Notes: a model not told the origin generated them from the sequence alone. A stretch of DNA of 64,000 nt from Streptomyces fildesensis (GCF_016107395.1 NZ_JAAIKO010000039.1:1-64000), one strand, 5' to 3'; numbered from the stretch's first letter, positions 23,992-32,355 are shown. Numbers and translations are program-made.

Positions 23992-25284
23992 ATGACGGCC
24001 CACCCCCGCCGACCTCAGCACCCCGGCCCTCAAGCCGGCGAGATCGTCGGCGGCCGCTACCGCCTGGACGAACTGCTGGGTGCGGGCGGCACCGCGGACG
24101 TCTTCCAGGGAACCGACCTGCAACTGCCGCGTGAGGTCGCGGTCAAGGTGTTCAGGCCCGGTGCGACCGCGGTGACAGCGGACGGATTCTGCAAGGAAGC
24201 GGTGCTCCTGGGCCAGCTCGCCCACCCTGCCCTCGTCCCTGTCTACGACATGGGACGGCACGAGGGCGGTGCCTACGTGGTGATGCATCTGGTCAAGGGC
24301 GTCACGTTGCGCGAACGGTTAACCGACGGCCCCCTCAGCGGCGAGCACGTGGCGCGCCTCGGCGTCCGACTGGCCTCCGCGCTGGCCCATGTACACGCGG
24401 CAGGCATCATCCACCGCGACGTGAAACCCTCCAACATCCTGATCGGCCCCGACGACGCCCCGTATCTGGCGGACTTCGGACTCTCCCGTCTCATCGACGA
24501 ACCCACACGCGCCGAGCCGGGCACGATCGTCGGCACCATCCCATACCTGTCTCCCGAGCAGGTTCTCGGCAAGGCTTCCGGACCCGCCAGTGACATCTAC
24601 GGCCTGGGCCTGGTCCTGCTCGAAGCCCTCAAGGGCGAGCGGGAGTACCAGGGATCTTCCCCGGAGGTCGGCACCGCCCGACTGCTGCGCCCCCCGGAGA
24701 TCTCCCGGTGCGTGCCCGAACCGCTGGCGTCCGTCATCGAAGCGATGACCCATGCCGATCCCGGCGCCCGGCCCGACGCCACCCGATGTGCCCAACTGCT
24801 CCAGGACGCGGCCGACCCGCCTCCCCTCGACACGGCGGACGCAACCGTCGTCGTGCCGTTGAGTGGCACGGCGCTCCACGGCACGCAATCCAGCTCCGGC
24901 CACCCCGCCCCTCCCCCGGGCCGGGCAGGTCTTCCGCGGCGACGGCGCGCTCTGCTCGCCGCGCTGGCAGCCGGTGTTCTCCTGGGCGCCGCCGGAGTCA
25001 CCCTGTCGGCCCTGGATGATCGAACCGCCACCCCTGACGCGGCCGTCCGGCACCCCACACCCAGCAGCAGCCCTCCTGGCCTGTCGTCACCGTCGCACGG
25101 TGCTCCGGCCCCGCCTTCCCCAGCGACGCCCGCCACGGCGCCGGCGCACACCTCACGCCATCCATCGGCTTCATCGCCCCAGGGCCCGGGAGCCTCCACC
25201 GCTGCAACCGGCAACGGCCACAAAAATGCCAAGGGGAAGGGCAAGGGGAAATCTCACGGCAAGGATGGCAAATCCTCCGACTAG
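23992..25284 (+). CDS. Transmembrane Ser/Thr protein kinase (Hanks type), TTA codon
   Basis: This 430-residue protein has an N-terminal kinase domain with Gly-rich loop GAGGTADV (30-37), Lys52 (AVKVF), the catalytic loop HRDVKPSN (141-148) and DFG (161-163). A TATVVV-containing linker, one transmembrane helix (about 320-341) and an extracytoplasmic tail follow. The tail is Pro/Ser/Thr-rich and ends in the Lys/Gly run GKGKGKSHGKDGK. The tail has no PASTA domain. Codon 110 is TTA (24319-24321), suggesting bldA dependence. GGGAG precedes the ATG. It faces away from the broken kinase-like remnant and is followed by a stress-like operon. Confidence 0.93.
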   Translation: MTAHPRRPQHPGPQAGEIVGGRYRLDELLGAGGTADVFQGTDLQLPREVAVKVFRPGATAVTADGFCKEAVLLGQLAHPALVPVYDMGRHEGGAYVVMHLVKGVTLRERLTDGPLSGEHVARLGVRLASALAHVHAAGIIHRDVKPSNILIGPDDAPYLADFGLSRLIDEPTRAEPGTIVGTIPYLSPEQVLGKASGPASDIYGLGLVLLEALKGEREYQGSSPEVGTARLLRPPEISRCVPEPLASVIEAMTHADPGARPDATRCAQLLQDAADPPPLDTADATVVVPLSGTALHGTQSSSGHPAPPPGRAGLPRRRRALLAALAAGVLLGAAGVTLSALDDRTATPDAAVRHPTPSSSPPGLSSPSHGAPAPPSPATPATAPAHTSRHPSASSPQGPGASTAATGNGHKNAKGKGKGKSHGKDGKSSD

Positions 25285-25341
25285 CACGCGCCTGGCGCGG
25301 TCGTTCGGCGGCCCGGCGCAACCGGGCGGCTCCGCCCTGAG

Positions 25342-25365
25342 GTTTGTCCCGGGCTGCGCGGGTTA
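25342..25365 (+). promoter_or_regulatory. Candidate SigB-type promoter
   Basis: GTTT (25342-25345) and GGGTTA (25360-25365) are separated by 14 bp, close to the GNNT-N14-16-GGGTA(C/T) form used by Streptomyces stress sigma factors; the fifth -10 base is T rather than A. It lies about 65 bp before the mini thiamine-diphosphate gene start, in a gap with no other gene. Confidence 0.4.
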
Positions 25366-25429
25366 CGCGAACACCCTCATGACCCGCCGCGCGCGTCGAA
25401 GACCGACGCAGATCGAGGGGAGCCGCTCC

Positions 25430-25768
25430 ATGAGCACAACGGTTTCGGACCGTCTGCTCGCCCGACTACGGGAGTGGGGTGTCGAGCAGGTCGGCCGCTA
25501 CGACGCCAAGCTCGACCACGTCCCGGTGGTGGCCGCCGCCGCCTGGGACGCCGCGCTCACCGCCGATGGCCCCGTGGTGGTGGAGTTCCGCACGGATCCC
25601 GCCGTGCCGCCGATCCCGTCGCACGCCACCTGGGAGCAGATGGAGTCGACGGCGGCCGCGATCCTCAAGGGAGACAGCGACCGCGCCGATATGATCAAGC
25701 AAGGCGTCAAAGCCAAGATCCAGGAATTCCTCCCCGACAACCGCAAGAAGGCGGGCGAGCACGGATGA
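25430..25768 (+). pseudogene. Internally deleted thiamine-diphosphate enzyme gene, still one open frame
   Basis: The 112-codon frame joins three parts of a pyruvate-oxidase-like enzyme. MSTTVSDRLLARLREWGVEQ matches the family's N-terminus. YDAKLDHVPVVA matches a motif normally about residue 85-97. AWDAALTADGPVVVEFRTDP to IQEFLP matches the C-terminal 75 residues. Everything between (cofactor-binding, FAD and core regions) is absent, yet the frame is preserved through both joints. GAGGGGAG precedes the ATG. Its stop overlaps the next start (ATGA), so the downstream gene may depend on its translation. I call it a pseudogene for enzyme activity; a small residual protein is possible. Confidence 0.8.
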
Positions 25769-26307
25769 CCCCACCCGCGGACCGCCCGCCGACACGCCAC
25801 AACGAGGATCCGGATCAACGCGCCGACCGGCTATGGCTCGAACTGCTGCAGGAGGTGCGGGTCGCCGAGACCGGTGTGCAGATCCTGCTGGGGTTCCTGC
25901 TGACGGTGGCCTTCACGCCACGCTTCGCCGACCTGAACGGCTTCGACCGGAACATCTACATCACGACGGTCCTGCTGGGCGCGGCCGCGACGGGCGCTCT
26001 CATCGCACCCGTCTCCCTGCACCGCATCGTCGCGGGCCACCGGCTGAAGCCCGAAGCGGTGGTCTGGGGCTCCCGGTTCACCGTGGTCGGGCTGATTCTC
26101 CTGCTGGGCACGGTCGCCTCGGCGCTGCTGCTGATTCTGCGCGTGACCGCGTCCGGTACGACCGCCGTGGTGTGGGTGACCGTCATGGTGGCGTGGTTCG
26201 CGGTCTGCTGGTTCCTGCCGGCTGCCTGGCTGCGCCACCGGGAGCGGAGCGACTCGAACGGTCCACGAGGACCCGAGGTGGCGCAAGGATCCGAGCGGCC
26301 GTCGTAG
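25765..26307 (+). CDS. DUF6328-like membrane protein
   Basis: This 180-residue protein has an acidic N-terminus (RHNEDPDQRADRLWLELLQE) and four transmembrane helices: TGVQILLGFLLTVAFTPRF, YITTVLLGAAATGALIAPV, RFTVVGLILLLGTVASALLL and VVWVTVMVAWFAVCWFLPA. The pattern LLQEVRVAETGVQILLGFLL matches the DUF6328 family as I remember it; function is unknown. The ATG overlaps the stop of the mini thiamine-diphosphate frame, so translation is probably coupled. It may be in one transcript with the WhiB gene 138 bp downstream. Confidence 0.78.
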   Translation: MTPPADRPPTRHNEDPDQRADRLWLELLQEVRVAETGVQILLGFLLTVAFTPRFADLNGFDRNIYITTVLLGAAATGALIAPVSLHRIVAGHRLKPEAVVWGSRFTVVGLILLLGTVASALLLILRVTASGTTAVVWVTVMVAWFAVCWFLPAAWLRHRERSDSNGPRGPEVAQGSERPS

Positions 26308-26445
26308 GACGTGCCAGCAGCCCGTTGCATCCGGTGCCGCGGATCACTGAATGGATCACCGAAGTTGGGGCACGCGTGACCACACGGCATGGAGCGGGTC
26401 CGACCGGCGGATCCGCCGCCCGCGACACGCATCGGAGGGAATCCC

Positions 26446-26712
26446 ATGAACTGGCGACACCGTGCGGCCTGTCGTGCAGAGGATCCCGAACTGTTCTTTC
26501 CCGTCGGCAGCTCCGGCCCGGCCCTGCTGCAGATCCAGCAGGCGAAGGCGGTGTGCCGCCGCTGTCCGGTGCGGGAGGAGTGCCTGAGCTGGGCCCTCGA
26601 GGCCGGTCAGGACGCAGGCGTCTGGGGCGGGCTGAGCGAGGACGAACGACGTGCGGCGAAGCGCAGAGCGGCCCGCGGCCGTGCGATCGCCGCCCGCAAG
26701 GCCACGGACTGA
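26446..26712 (+). CDS. WhiB-family iron-sulfur transcription factor (WblE/WhiB1-like)
   Basis: This 88-residue protein has four Cys ligands at 9, 37, 40 and 46 (AACR, then CRRCPVREEC) for a 4Fe-4S cluster. The GVWGG turn is at 58-62 and the basic DNA-binding tail is KRRAARGRAIAARKA. ELFFPVG and GPALLQIQQAKAVC place it near the WhiB1/WblE type, which binds the main sigma factor and responds to nitric oxide. GGAGGG precedes the ATG at 26446; an upstream ATG (26389) is rejected. Streptomyces has several wbl paralogues; the ortholog identity is uncertain. Confidence 0.92.
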   Translation: MNWRHRAACRAEDPELFFPVGSSGPALLQIQQAKAVCRRCPVREECLSWALEAGQDAGVWGGLSEDERRAAKRRAARGRAIAARKATD

Positions 26713-26893
26713 CCGGCTCGACACCCCCGGCACCCCTCCCGGCTCACCGGTGGGAGCCGATGGGCGCCCGACCGCGCCGTCCGAGAGCAGTGCACCTCCC
26801 CCCACGCGGGATACGTCGTCTCTTGCACAGCACGCGCCCCGCACCACGCCTACTCTCGGAAGCACGCCCGCTCACCGGCCACGGAGGTTCCCC

Positions 26894-27874
26894 ATGATCG
26901 CGTCCTGGTACGACCTGCAGGGCCCGGCCGCCGACGTCCTCCGGGTCGGTGAGCTGCCCGACCCGCAGCCCGGACCCGGCGAGGTCCGGGTGCGTGTGCA
27001 CGTGTCGGGCGTGAACCCCGGTGACACCAAGAAGCGCCAGGGCTGGCTCGGCTCGGCGATGCCCTACCCCCGGGTGATCCCGCACAGCGATGCCGCCGGT
27101 GTCGTCGATGCCGTCGGCGACGGAGTCGGCACCGTCCGCCGCGGCCAGCGGGTGTGGGTGTACGGCGCGCAGTCCTACCGGCCCTTCGGGACCGCCGCCC
27201 AGTACGCGGTCGTCCCGGAGCACTTGGCCGTGCCGCTTCCTGACCACCTCAGCGACGACCTGGGAGCGAGCCTGGGCATCCCCGGGATCACCGCCCACCG
27301 GGCCGTGTTCGGCGACGGTCCGGTGGACGGCCGGATCGTCCTCGTGCAGGGCGTCCTCGGGGCCGTCGGCTCGGTGGCCGCCCGGCTGGCTCGCTGGGGC
27401 GGTGCGACCGTCATCGGCACCGTAACGCGCGGTAGCGACCTCCCCCACGTCGACCCGGCCGTGGTGTCCCACACCGTCGCGCTGGACGAGGGCGACCCGG
27501 CGAAGGCGATCCGCGCCCACGCACCGCAGGGCGTGCATCGCGTCATCGAGGTGGCCCTGTCCGACAACGCCGACCTGGACGCGGCGGTCGTCGCCGACCA
27601 TGCCGTCATCGCCGCCTACGCCACCCGGACCGACCGGACCGAAGTGCCGTTCTGGCCGCTGCTGTTCGCCAACGTGACGCTGCGCCTGCTCGGCAGCGAC
27701 GACTTCCCCCTACCCGCCAAGCGGCAGGCCGTCCGCGACCTCACCGCCGCCGCTGCCGTCGGCGCTCTGACGGCGAACGTGAGCTACCGCTACCCGCTGG
27801 AGGAGATCGCCAAGGCGCACGACCGCGTCGACGCCGGCGTACGCGGCCGCGTCCTGGTCACCCTCACCGACTGA
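26894..27874 (+). CDS. NADPH:quinone oxidoreductase-like zinc-independent alcohol dehydrogenase
   Basis: This 326-residue medium-chain reductase starts MIASWYDLQGPAADVLRVGE. It has PGEVRVRVHVSGVNPGDTKK, HSDAAGVVDAVGDGV and the cofactor motif VLVQGVLGAVGSVAARLARW (a GAVGSVA variant of AxGGVG). No zinc-binding Cys cluster is present, so it belongs to the QOR/zeta-crystallin branch that reduces quinones or enals with NADPH. GGAGG lies 6 nt before the ATG. It is followed by the MarR/SDR divergent pair, but transcription directions show it is a separate unit. Confidence 0.92.
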   Translation: MIASWYDLQGPAADVLRVGELPDPQPGPGEVRVRVHVSGVNPGDTKKRQGWLGSAMPYPRVIPHSDAAGVVDAVGDGVGTVRRGQRVWVYGAQSYRPFGTAAQYAVVPEHLAVPLPDHLSDDLGASLGIPGITAHRAVFGDGPVDGRIVLVQGVLGAVGSVAARLARWGGATVIGTVTRGSDLPHVDPAVVSHTVALDEGDPAKAIRAHAPQGVHRVIEVALSDNADLDAAVVADHAVIAAYATRTDRTEVPFWPLLFANVTLRLLGSDDFPLPAKRQAVRDLTAAAAVGALTANVSYRYPLEEIAKAHDRVDAGVRGRVLVTLTD

Positions 27875-27924
27875 TTCCCCCCTCGCGCGCAGGGCGACCG
27901 TCAGGCCACGGAACCGGCGGGCGC

Positions 27925-28386
27925 TCAGTCGTCGCGGTGCTGTTTCAGCTTCTGCCAGACGGTCTCCAGTGACTGGATGTCGTCGTCGTCCAGGAGGTCG
28001 TTGAAGACCTCGGCCAGAGCCTGTCTGCGGGTGGCGTCGGCCGCCGCGAAGGCCTCTCGGCCGGCCGGAGTGAGGGTGATCCGCACCGAGCGGGCGTCGG
28101 ATGGGGCGGTGCTGCGCTCGATCAGGCCACGGGCCTGCAGCGCGTCCGCGACGCGGGAGACCTGGCTGCGGCTGAGGAGGGTTTTCGCGCCGAGGTCGGA
28201 CGCGGCCACCGGTTCGCTCTGGCCGTGCAGCCACAGCATCACCTCGAACCACGACAGCGGCAGGTCATGGGCGCGGACGAGGGCGCGGTCGACGCGCGCG
28301 GTGAGCGTGGTGCCGGCCCAGACCAGGCCGTAGAAGGCGTGATCCCGGGCGGCCAGATCACCCAGGTTTATGTCGGCTCGTGGCAT
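27925..28386 (-). CDS. MarR-family transcriptional regulator
   Basis: This 153-residue protein has the MarR winged helix: LPLSWFEVMLWLHGQ, KTLLSRSQVSRVADALQARG as recognition helices and the wing SDARSVRITLTPAGRE. Terminal helices (about 1-30 and 120-153) form the dimer interface. It is divergent from an SDR gene, and the 110-bp gap contains a 14-bp-arm inverted repeat that is the likely operator. MarR regulators commonly respond to phenolic ligands or oxidants; no Cys sensor is obvious here. Its start lies 24 bp from the first operator arm. Confidence 0.93.
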   Translation of the reverse strand: MPRADINLGDLAARDHAFYGLVWAGTTLTARVDRALVRAHDLPLSWFEVMLWLHGQSEPVAASDLGAKTLLSRSQVSRVADALQARGLIERSTAPSDARSVRITLTPAGREAFAAADATRRQALAEVFNDLLDDDDIQSLETVWQKLKQHRDD

Positions 28387-28409
28387 GGCGCAATCCTACG
28401 CGATTTGCG

Positions 28410-28446
28410 TGCGTGCACACACAGACGTATGGTGTGTGTGCACGCA
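28410..28446. promoter_or_regulatory. Long inverted repeat operator between MarR and SDR genes
   Basis: TGCGTGCACACACA (28410-28423) and TGTGTGTGCACGCA (28433-28446) are perfect 14-bp complements with a 9-nt spacer. The repeat covers the shared promoter region of the divergent MarR and SDR genes; TATATC just after it could be an SDR -10. It is AT-poorer than a typical MarR site but symmetric enough to be the regulator's target. Confidence 0.82.
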
Positions 28447-28495
28447 CACTATATCCGGGGGTCATCTCCCGACCCCCGGCAGAGACGAGGCCCGC

Positions 28496-29359
28496 ATGTC
28501 CGCCCAGCCCGCCCAGCCCCAGAAGACCGTCCTGATCACCGGCACCTCCTCCGGCATCGGCCTGGCCACCGCCGTGGCCGCGGCTCAGGCCGGATGGCTG
28601 ACCGTCGCCACGATGCGCGACCCGGGCAAGGCCGACGCCCTGCGCAAGGCGGCCGCCGAGGCCGGAGTCACCGACCGCATCCAGATCAAGCGCCTGGACG
28701 TGGTCGACCCCGACTCCGTGGCCGACTGCCTGACCGAGGTCATCGCCGAGCACGGCCGGCTGGACGCGTTGGTCAACAACGCCGGAGCCGGACACGTGGG
28801 CACCATCGAACAGGGCACCGTCGCGGACGTCCGCGGGACGATGGAAGTGAACTTCTTCGGCGTCGTGGAGGTCACCCGGGCCGCGCTGCCCCACCTGCGG
28901 GCATCCCAGGGACGGGTGCTGACCGTCACCAGCGTCGGCGGCGTGGTCGGGCAGCCGTTCAACGAGGCCTACTGCGCTGCCAAGTTCGCGGTCGAAGGCT
29001 TCATGGAGTCCCTCGCCCCGGTGGCAGCCACCGTCGGCGTCTCGGTGACCGTGATCGAACCAGGCGCCGTGGCCAGCGAGTTCGTTGCCAGCCAGAGCCT
29101 CGACGTCCCGGCGCTGACCGCGGCAGCCGGACCGTACGGACCCGCCCTCCAGGCCTACATCGACCGGACCATGAAAGCCTTCGGCTCCGCGCAGACCCCG
29201 GCCCAGGCCGCCGCACCGATCATCGACGCCCTCACGGCGGACCGGCCGGCGTTCCGCGTCCAGACCTCCGACCGGGCCCGCGACTTCGTCGGCACCAAGC
29301 TCGCCGACCTCGACGGCTCCACCATCCAGAGCCTCACCGGCACCTGGGTGACCGGCTGA
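28496..29359 (+). CDS. Short-chain dehydrogenase/reductase
   Basis: This 287-residue classical SDR has the cofactor motif TGTSSGIG (15-22), NNAG (94-97), the catalytic Ser146 and Tyr159-x3-Lys163 (EAYCAAK). It reduces or oxidises alcohols/ketones with NAD(P)H in the cytoplasm; the substrate is unknown. The ATG at 28496 follows GACGAGG. The long inverted repeat overlaps its promoter, so the divergent MarR probably controls it. A C-terminal segment after residue 240 is typical of the glucose/ribitol-like SDR branch. Confidence 0.93.
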   Translation: MSAQPAQPQKTVLITGTSSGIGLATAVAAAQAGWLTVATMRDPGKADALRKAAAEAGVTDRIQIKRLDVVDPDSVADCLTEVIAEHGRLDALVNNAGAGHVGTIEQGTVADVRGTMEVNFFGVVEVTRAALPHLRASQGRVLTVTSVGGVVGQPFNEAYCAAKFAVEGFMESLAPVAATVGVSVTVIEPGAVASEFVASQSLDVPALTAAAGPYGPALQAYIDRTMKAFGSAQTPAQAAAPIIDALTADRPAFRVQTSDRARDFVGTKLADLDGSTIQSLTGTWVTG

Positions 29360-29432
29360 CCCGGACGTCCCCGGTTCCACCGCGTCGACCGGCTGCGGAA
29401 CGCTGGTCTCCGCCCCCCGGTGGCTGGTCCGA

Positions 29433-30596
29433 TCAGTAGTCCTTCAGGACGAGGCCATTGACCACCTGGCCGAAGTCCTGGACCTCGATATCGGCGATGG
29501 CCTCACCTTGAGCAGCACCCGTCTCGGCCGCGATGCGGGCCTTGTTGGTGAGGGCGAGCTGCTGGTTCTCCGCCACGTAGCCGCGCAGGGCGTCCTGATA
29601 GGCGGGGTAGGCAATCCGGTGGTCACCGTGGGCGGCCTTCAGTTCGCCAGCCAGCACGTAGGCACCGACCATGGCCATGCTGGTGCCCTGCCCCGACATG
29701 GGCGAACCGCAGTAACCGGCGTCACCGACCAGGACCACCCGCCCGCGCCACCACTGGTCCAGGTGGATCTGGCTCATCGAGTCGAAGTGGAAGTCGGGCG
29801 CGTCCCACATGTACTGCAGTGCACGGGGAAACTCCCAGCCGACATCGGACAGACGGTCGTGGACCAGCTTCTTCTGCGCCTCGGTGTCGCGGTAGTCGTA
29901 GTCGACAGGTTCCGGTGCCTCGAATCCCGCGAAGACCCGGATCTCGGCGTTGCCGCGGGCGGTCATGATCGCACCGCCTGCGGTGCCGCCCTGGTGCCAG
30001 ACCTGCCAGCGGTCCAGCTCGAGGTAGTTGGGGGCGGTGAAGACCGACAGGTAGGTGCCGAGGTGGGTGATGTACTCGGACTCCGGGCCGAAGGCCAGCC
30101 GCCGGGTGTTGGAGTGCAGCCCGTCGGCGCCCACCACCAGGTCGAAGGTGCGCGGATCGGCGTTCTCAAAGGTGACGTGGACCCCTTGCGCGTCCTGGGC
30201 AAGGGCGACGATGGAGTCGTCGAAGAGATACTCGACGCGGTCGGCGGCGGCCCGGAAGAGCACCTGGCACAGGTCGTCGCGGAGGATCTCGACATCCGGG
30301 GTGGCGAATTCACCGCCGCTGATGGTGCCTTCCGTACTGCGGTAGAGCTCCTTACCGGTGGCGTCGACCATCGACATGCCTCGCATGTCGGTGGCCAGGC
30401 TCCGCAGCTCGTCCAGCACGCCCATCCGCTCGGCGACTTCCAGCGCCGGGCCGCGCACATCGACCGCCTGACCGCCCGGTCGAAAGGCAGGGGCGCGTTC
30501 CACGACGGTGACCTCGAAGCCGTACTCGGCCAGCCAGTAGGCGAGAGCCGGTCCGCCGATGCTGGCACCGGAGATGAGGACGGTGCTGCTCTGCAT
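29433..30596 (-). CDS. FAD-dependent aromatic-type monooxygenase (group A)
   Basis: This 387-residue flavoprotein has a GxGxxG variant GASIGGPALAY (10-20), followed by VVERAPAFRPGGQAVDVRG. The DG motif is LVVGADGLHSNTRR and the second FAD motif is VVLVGDAGYCGSPMSGQGT. It is the PHBH-like group A class that hydroxylates aromatic or polyketide substrates with NAD(P)H. AAGGAG precedes the ATG. It lies between the SDR gene and the DUF5829-like gene but in the opposite direction to the SDR. No drug-specific motif distinguishes it from an antibiotic-modifying or biosynthetic enzyme. Confidence 0.92.
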   Translation of the reverse strand: MQSSTVLISGASIGGPALAYWLAEYGFEVTVVERAPAFRPGGQAVDVRGPALEVAERMGVLDELRSLATDMRGMSMVDATGKELYRSTEGTISGGEFATPDVEILRDDLCQVLFRAAADRVEYLFDDSIVALAQDAQGVHVTFENADPRTFDLVVGADGLHSNTRRLAFGPESEYITHLGTYLSVFTAPNYLELDRWQVWHQGGTAGGAIMTARGNAEIRVFAGFEAPEPVDYDYRDTEAQKKLVHDRLSDVGWEFPRALQYMWDAPDFHFDSMSQIHLDQWWRGRVVLVGDAGYCGSPMSGQGTSMAMVGAYVLAGELKAAHGDHRIAYPAYQDALRGYVAENQQLALTNKARIAAETGAAQGEAIADIEVQDFGQVVNGLVLKDY

Positions 30597-30761
30597 GGTG
30601 TGCTCCTTGCGAGTGCCGCTCGGGCCGATCCCGTGCGCTGCTCAGAGACTCCCTGGGGCCGCGCACCGCGCGCTGACCGCTCGCTGACCATGGGTGGACG
30701 GACCTGGTGCGACTGGCTGGGCCACCGGCCTCATGAGGCCGGGCGACCCGCGCCGCAACGC

Positions 30762-30795
30762 GTAGGCGCCGTGCCGAAGCCGGCACGGCGCCTAC
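30762..30795 (-). terminator. Strong hairpin terminator after the DUF5829-like gene
   Basis: A perfect 15-bp stem (30762-30776 with 30781-30795, core AGGCGCCGTGCCG) has a 4-nt AAGC loop. It starts about 20 bp past the stop codon of the minus-strand gene. Its symmetry also lets it act on the opposite strand. Confidence 0.85.
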
Positions 30796-30816
30796 AACGG
30801 ATCCGCAGGATTCCGG

Positions 30817-31752
30817 TTACTTCGTGTCGCCGAAATTCCAGACGGCGCGGGGGCCGGGGCCGACGGTGAGCGTCGAGTGGCCGAGCCGCTCCTCGTGCCG
30901 GTACAGGACGGACCGGTTGAGCGACATCTCGACCTGGCGCAGACCCACCTTGTCGCGGGCGACAGCGTCGAGTCGGATCGTGGTGCCGCCGCCCTGCGCA
31001 ACGACGCCGCCTGCCACGGAGTGCACGCGGAACCCGCCGGCCTTCAGCAACGGCACCGTACTGGCAAGGTCGCGTTCGGTGACCGCGAGACGGACCAGGG
31101 TCACATCGCGCATCAGATGGCTGCGGTAGTCGTCGGACAGGTACCGCTCCCGGCCGACGTCACCGGGGTAGCTGGCCGGCTCGGTCTTGCTGCGCGGGTC
31201 GGCGAAGTACTCCGGCAGGTACTCCATCCCCCAGGCGCCGAAAGTGTCGTACTGGTCGGTGGTGAACACCGCGTCGAACCACGGCACCGGCACGCCGGCG
31301 CCGAAGTCTCGCGTCTGGCGGAACCCGATCGGGTTGGGGGTCCCCTGATCCCGCAAGCGCTGGGTCACCGTCGCCAGGTCGCCGGCCCGCTCTGCTGAGA
31401 CCCCCATCCCGGCGGAACCGAGAACAGAGTCCTGGCCGGGCAGATCGCCGATCCCGAACAGTTCGAGGTAGGTCTGGCGGCCCATCAGATAACGACCGGT
31501 CCAGGTCTCGCCGCCGGTACCCGTCGTGGTGCGGACCTGGAAGTTGGCGAAGTTCCGCAGGTATTCGGAGTGCTCGATGGCATCGGCCGTCTCGCGGTCG
31601 AACACGCCGTAGGCATGGTTGTAGAACAGCAACTGCCGATCGGACGACGTCCGGCTCTCCCCGGCCCACGCGGTCCCCACACCCCCCTGAACCACTCCGG
31701 TGAGAACCACAGCAAGAACCATGACCATGCGCAGCATTCGGCGAAGCAGCAT
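30817..31752 (-). CDS. Secreted DUF5829-like protein
   Basis: This 311-residue protein begins with a signal peptide (MLLRRMLRMVMVLAVVLTGV, cleavage near AWA). The rest has QLLFYNHAYGVFDRETADAI, FANFQVRTTTGTGGETWTGR and a C-terminal HSTLTVGPGPRAVW, matching DUF5829 as I remember it. The fold looks glyoxalase-like, with beta strands and scattered His/Glu, so it may be an exported metal enzyme; this is inference. The start has no good SD; another Met at about residue 7 is possible. It ends before a strong terminator. Confidence 0.75.
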   Translation of the reverse strand: MLLRRMLRMVMVLAVVLTGVVQGGVGTAWAGESRTSSDRQLLFYNHAYGVFDRETADAIEHSEYLRNFANFQVRTTTGTGGETWTGRYLMGRQTYLELFGIGDLPGQDSVLGSAGMGVSAERAGDLATVTQRLRDQGTPNPIGFRQTRDFGAGVPVPWFDAVFTTDQYDTFGAWGMEYLPEYFADPRSKTEPASYPGDVGRERYLSDDYRSHLMRDVTLVRLAVTERDLASTVPLLKAGGFRVHSVAGGVVAQGGGTTIRLDAVARDKVGLRQVEMSLNRSVLYRHEERLGHSTLTVGPGPRAVWNFGDTK

Positions 31753-31952
31753 GTAAATGATCGTAGGACGCAGGGGACCGCATTGGCTGCCGGTTCGAGC
31801 AAAGGCAGACCGCCATCGCGGAATCCGGCACAGGCCGCGGCATCGCCGTCCGGTGTCACCGCGGCCCCGCTCAGCGGTGGCCGGGCGAGTTCCGCCAGGG
31901 GATCCCGCCCGGCCACGGGTGCGACGGGAGACCTGCCACAAGGGGCCGTCGA

Positions 31953-32355
31953 TCAGGCGCTGCGTGTGGTCTTACGGCGGCAGGTGATGATCACGGCGCC
32001 GACGCCGAGCGCGAGCACGGTGGCTCCACCGGCAGCCGTCCAGGTCATCCCGTTGCCGCCACCGGATTCGGCGAGGCTGTCACCGGAATGGCTGCCGTCC
32101 GCTGACAGGCCGCTGTCCGCTGACGGGCCGCCGGACGACGCGGGCGTCTGTTCACCGGCCTTGCCCGCCTTGATGTAGAGCCGCGCAATGTTGTTCTCGT
32201 AGTCGGCGGTCGGATCCTCACGCGTGACGGCGACCATACCGGCGTACTGTCCGGAGAATGCCAGGACTGGTTCCGGCAGGGCATTGACGCGAAACCCGGA
32301 CCATTCGCGGCCGGACCGCGGTTCGCCGGTCCGGCCGCATCCGGAGGGCTTGTGC
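31953..32355 (-). pseudogene. C-terminal remnant of a sortase-anchored surface protein
   Basis: The frame ends with a cell-wall sorting signal: LAESG (LAxTG-like, used by class E sortases), a transmembrane stretch (WTAAGGATVLALGVGAVIIT) and the basic tail CRRKTTRSA. Upstream are a Ser/Gly/Ala spacer with SADSGLSADG repeats and a piece of an exterior domain (ALPEPVLAFSGQYAGMVAVT). No signal peptide or start with SD exists. An internal ATG at 32237 would give only 94 residues. The frame merges directly into the end of the DUF5682-type gene, implying the 5' part was deleted when the neighbour became adjacent. Confidence 0.65.

Noticed and set aside
29433..30596. Flavin monooxygenase as a second Tet(X)
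   Set aside because: It lacks the NPEI and GGTLDLH-type landmarks that support the Tet(X)-like call at 40577, so I left it as a general group A enzyme.
29508..30869. 453-codon plus-strand frame opposite the flavin monooxygenase
   Set aside because: The minus strand shows FAD motifs and an SD; the plus frame has none and extends past the real gene's start.
31953..32237. 94-residue sortase-anchored protein from the internal ATG
   Set aside because: It would lack a signal peptide, so it could not be exported and anchored; a remnant is more likely.
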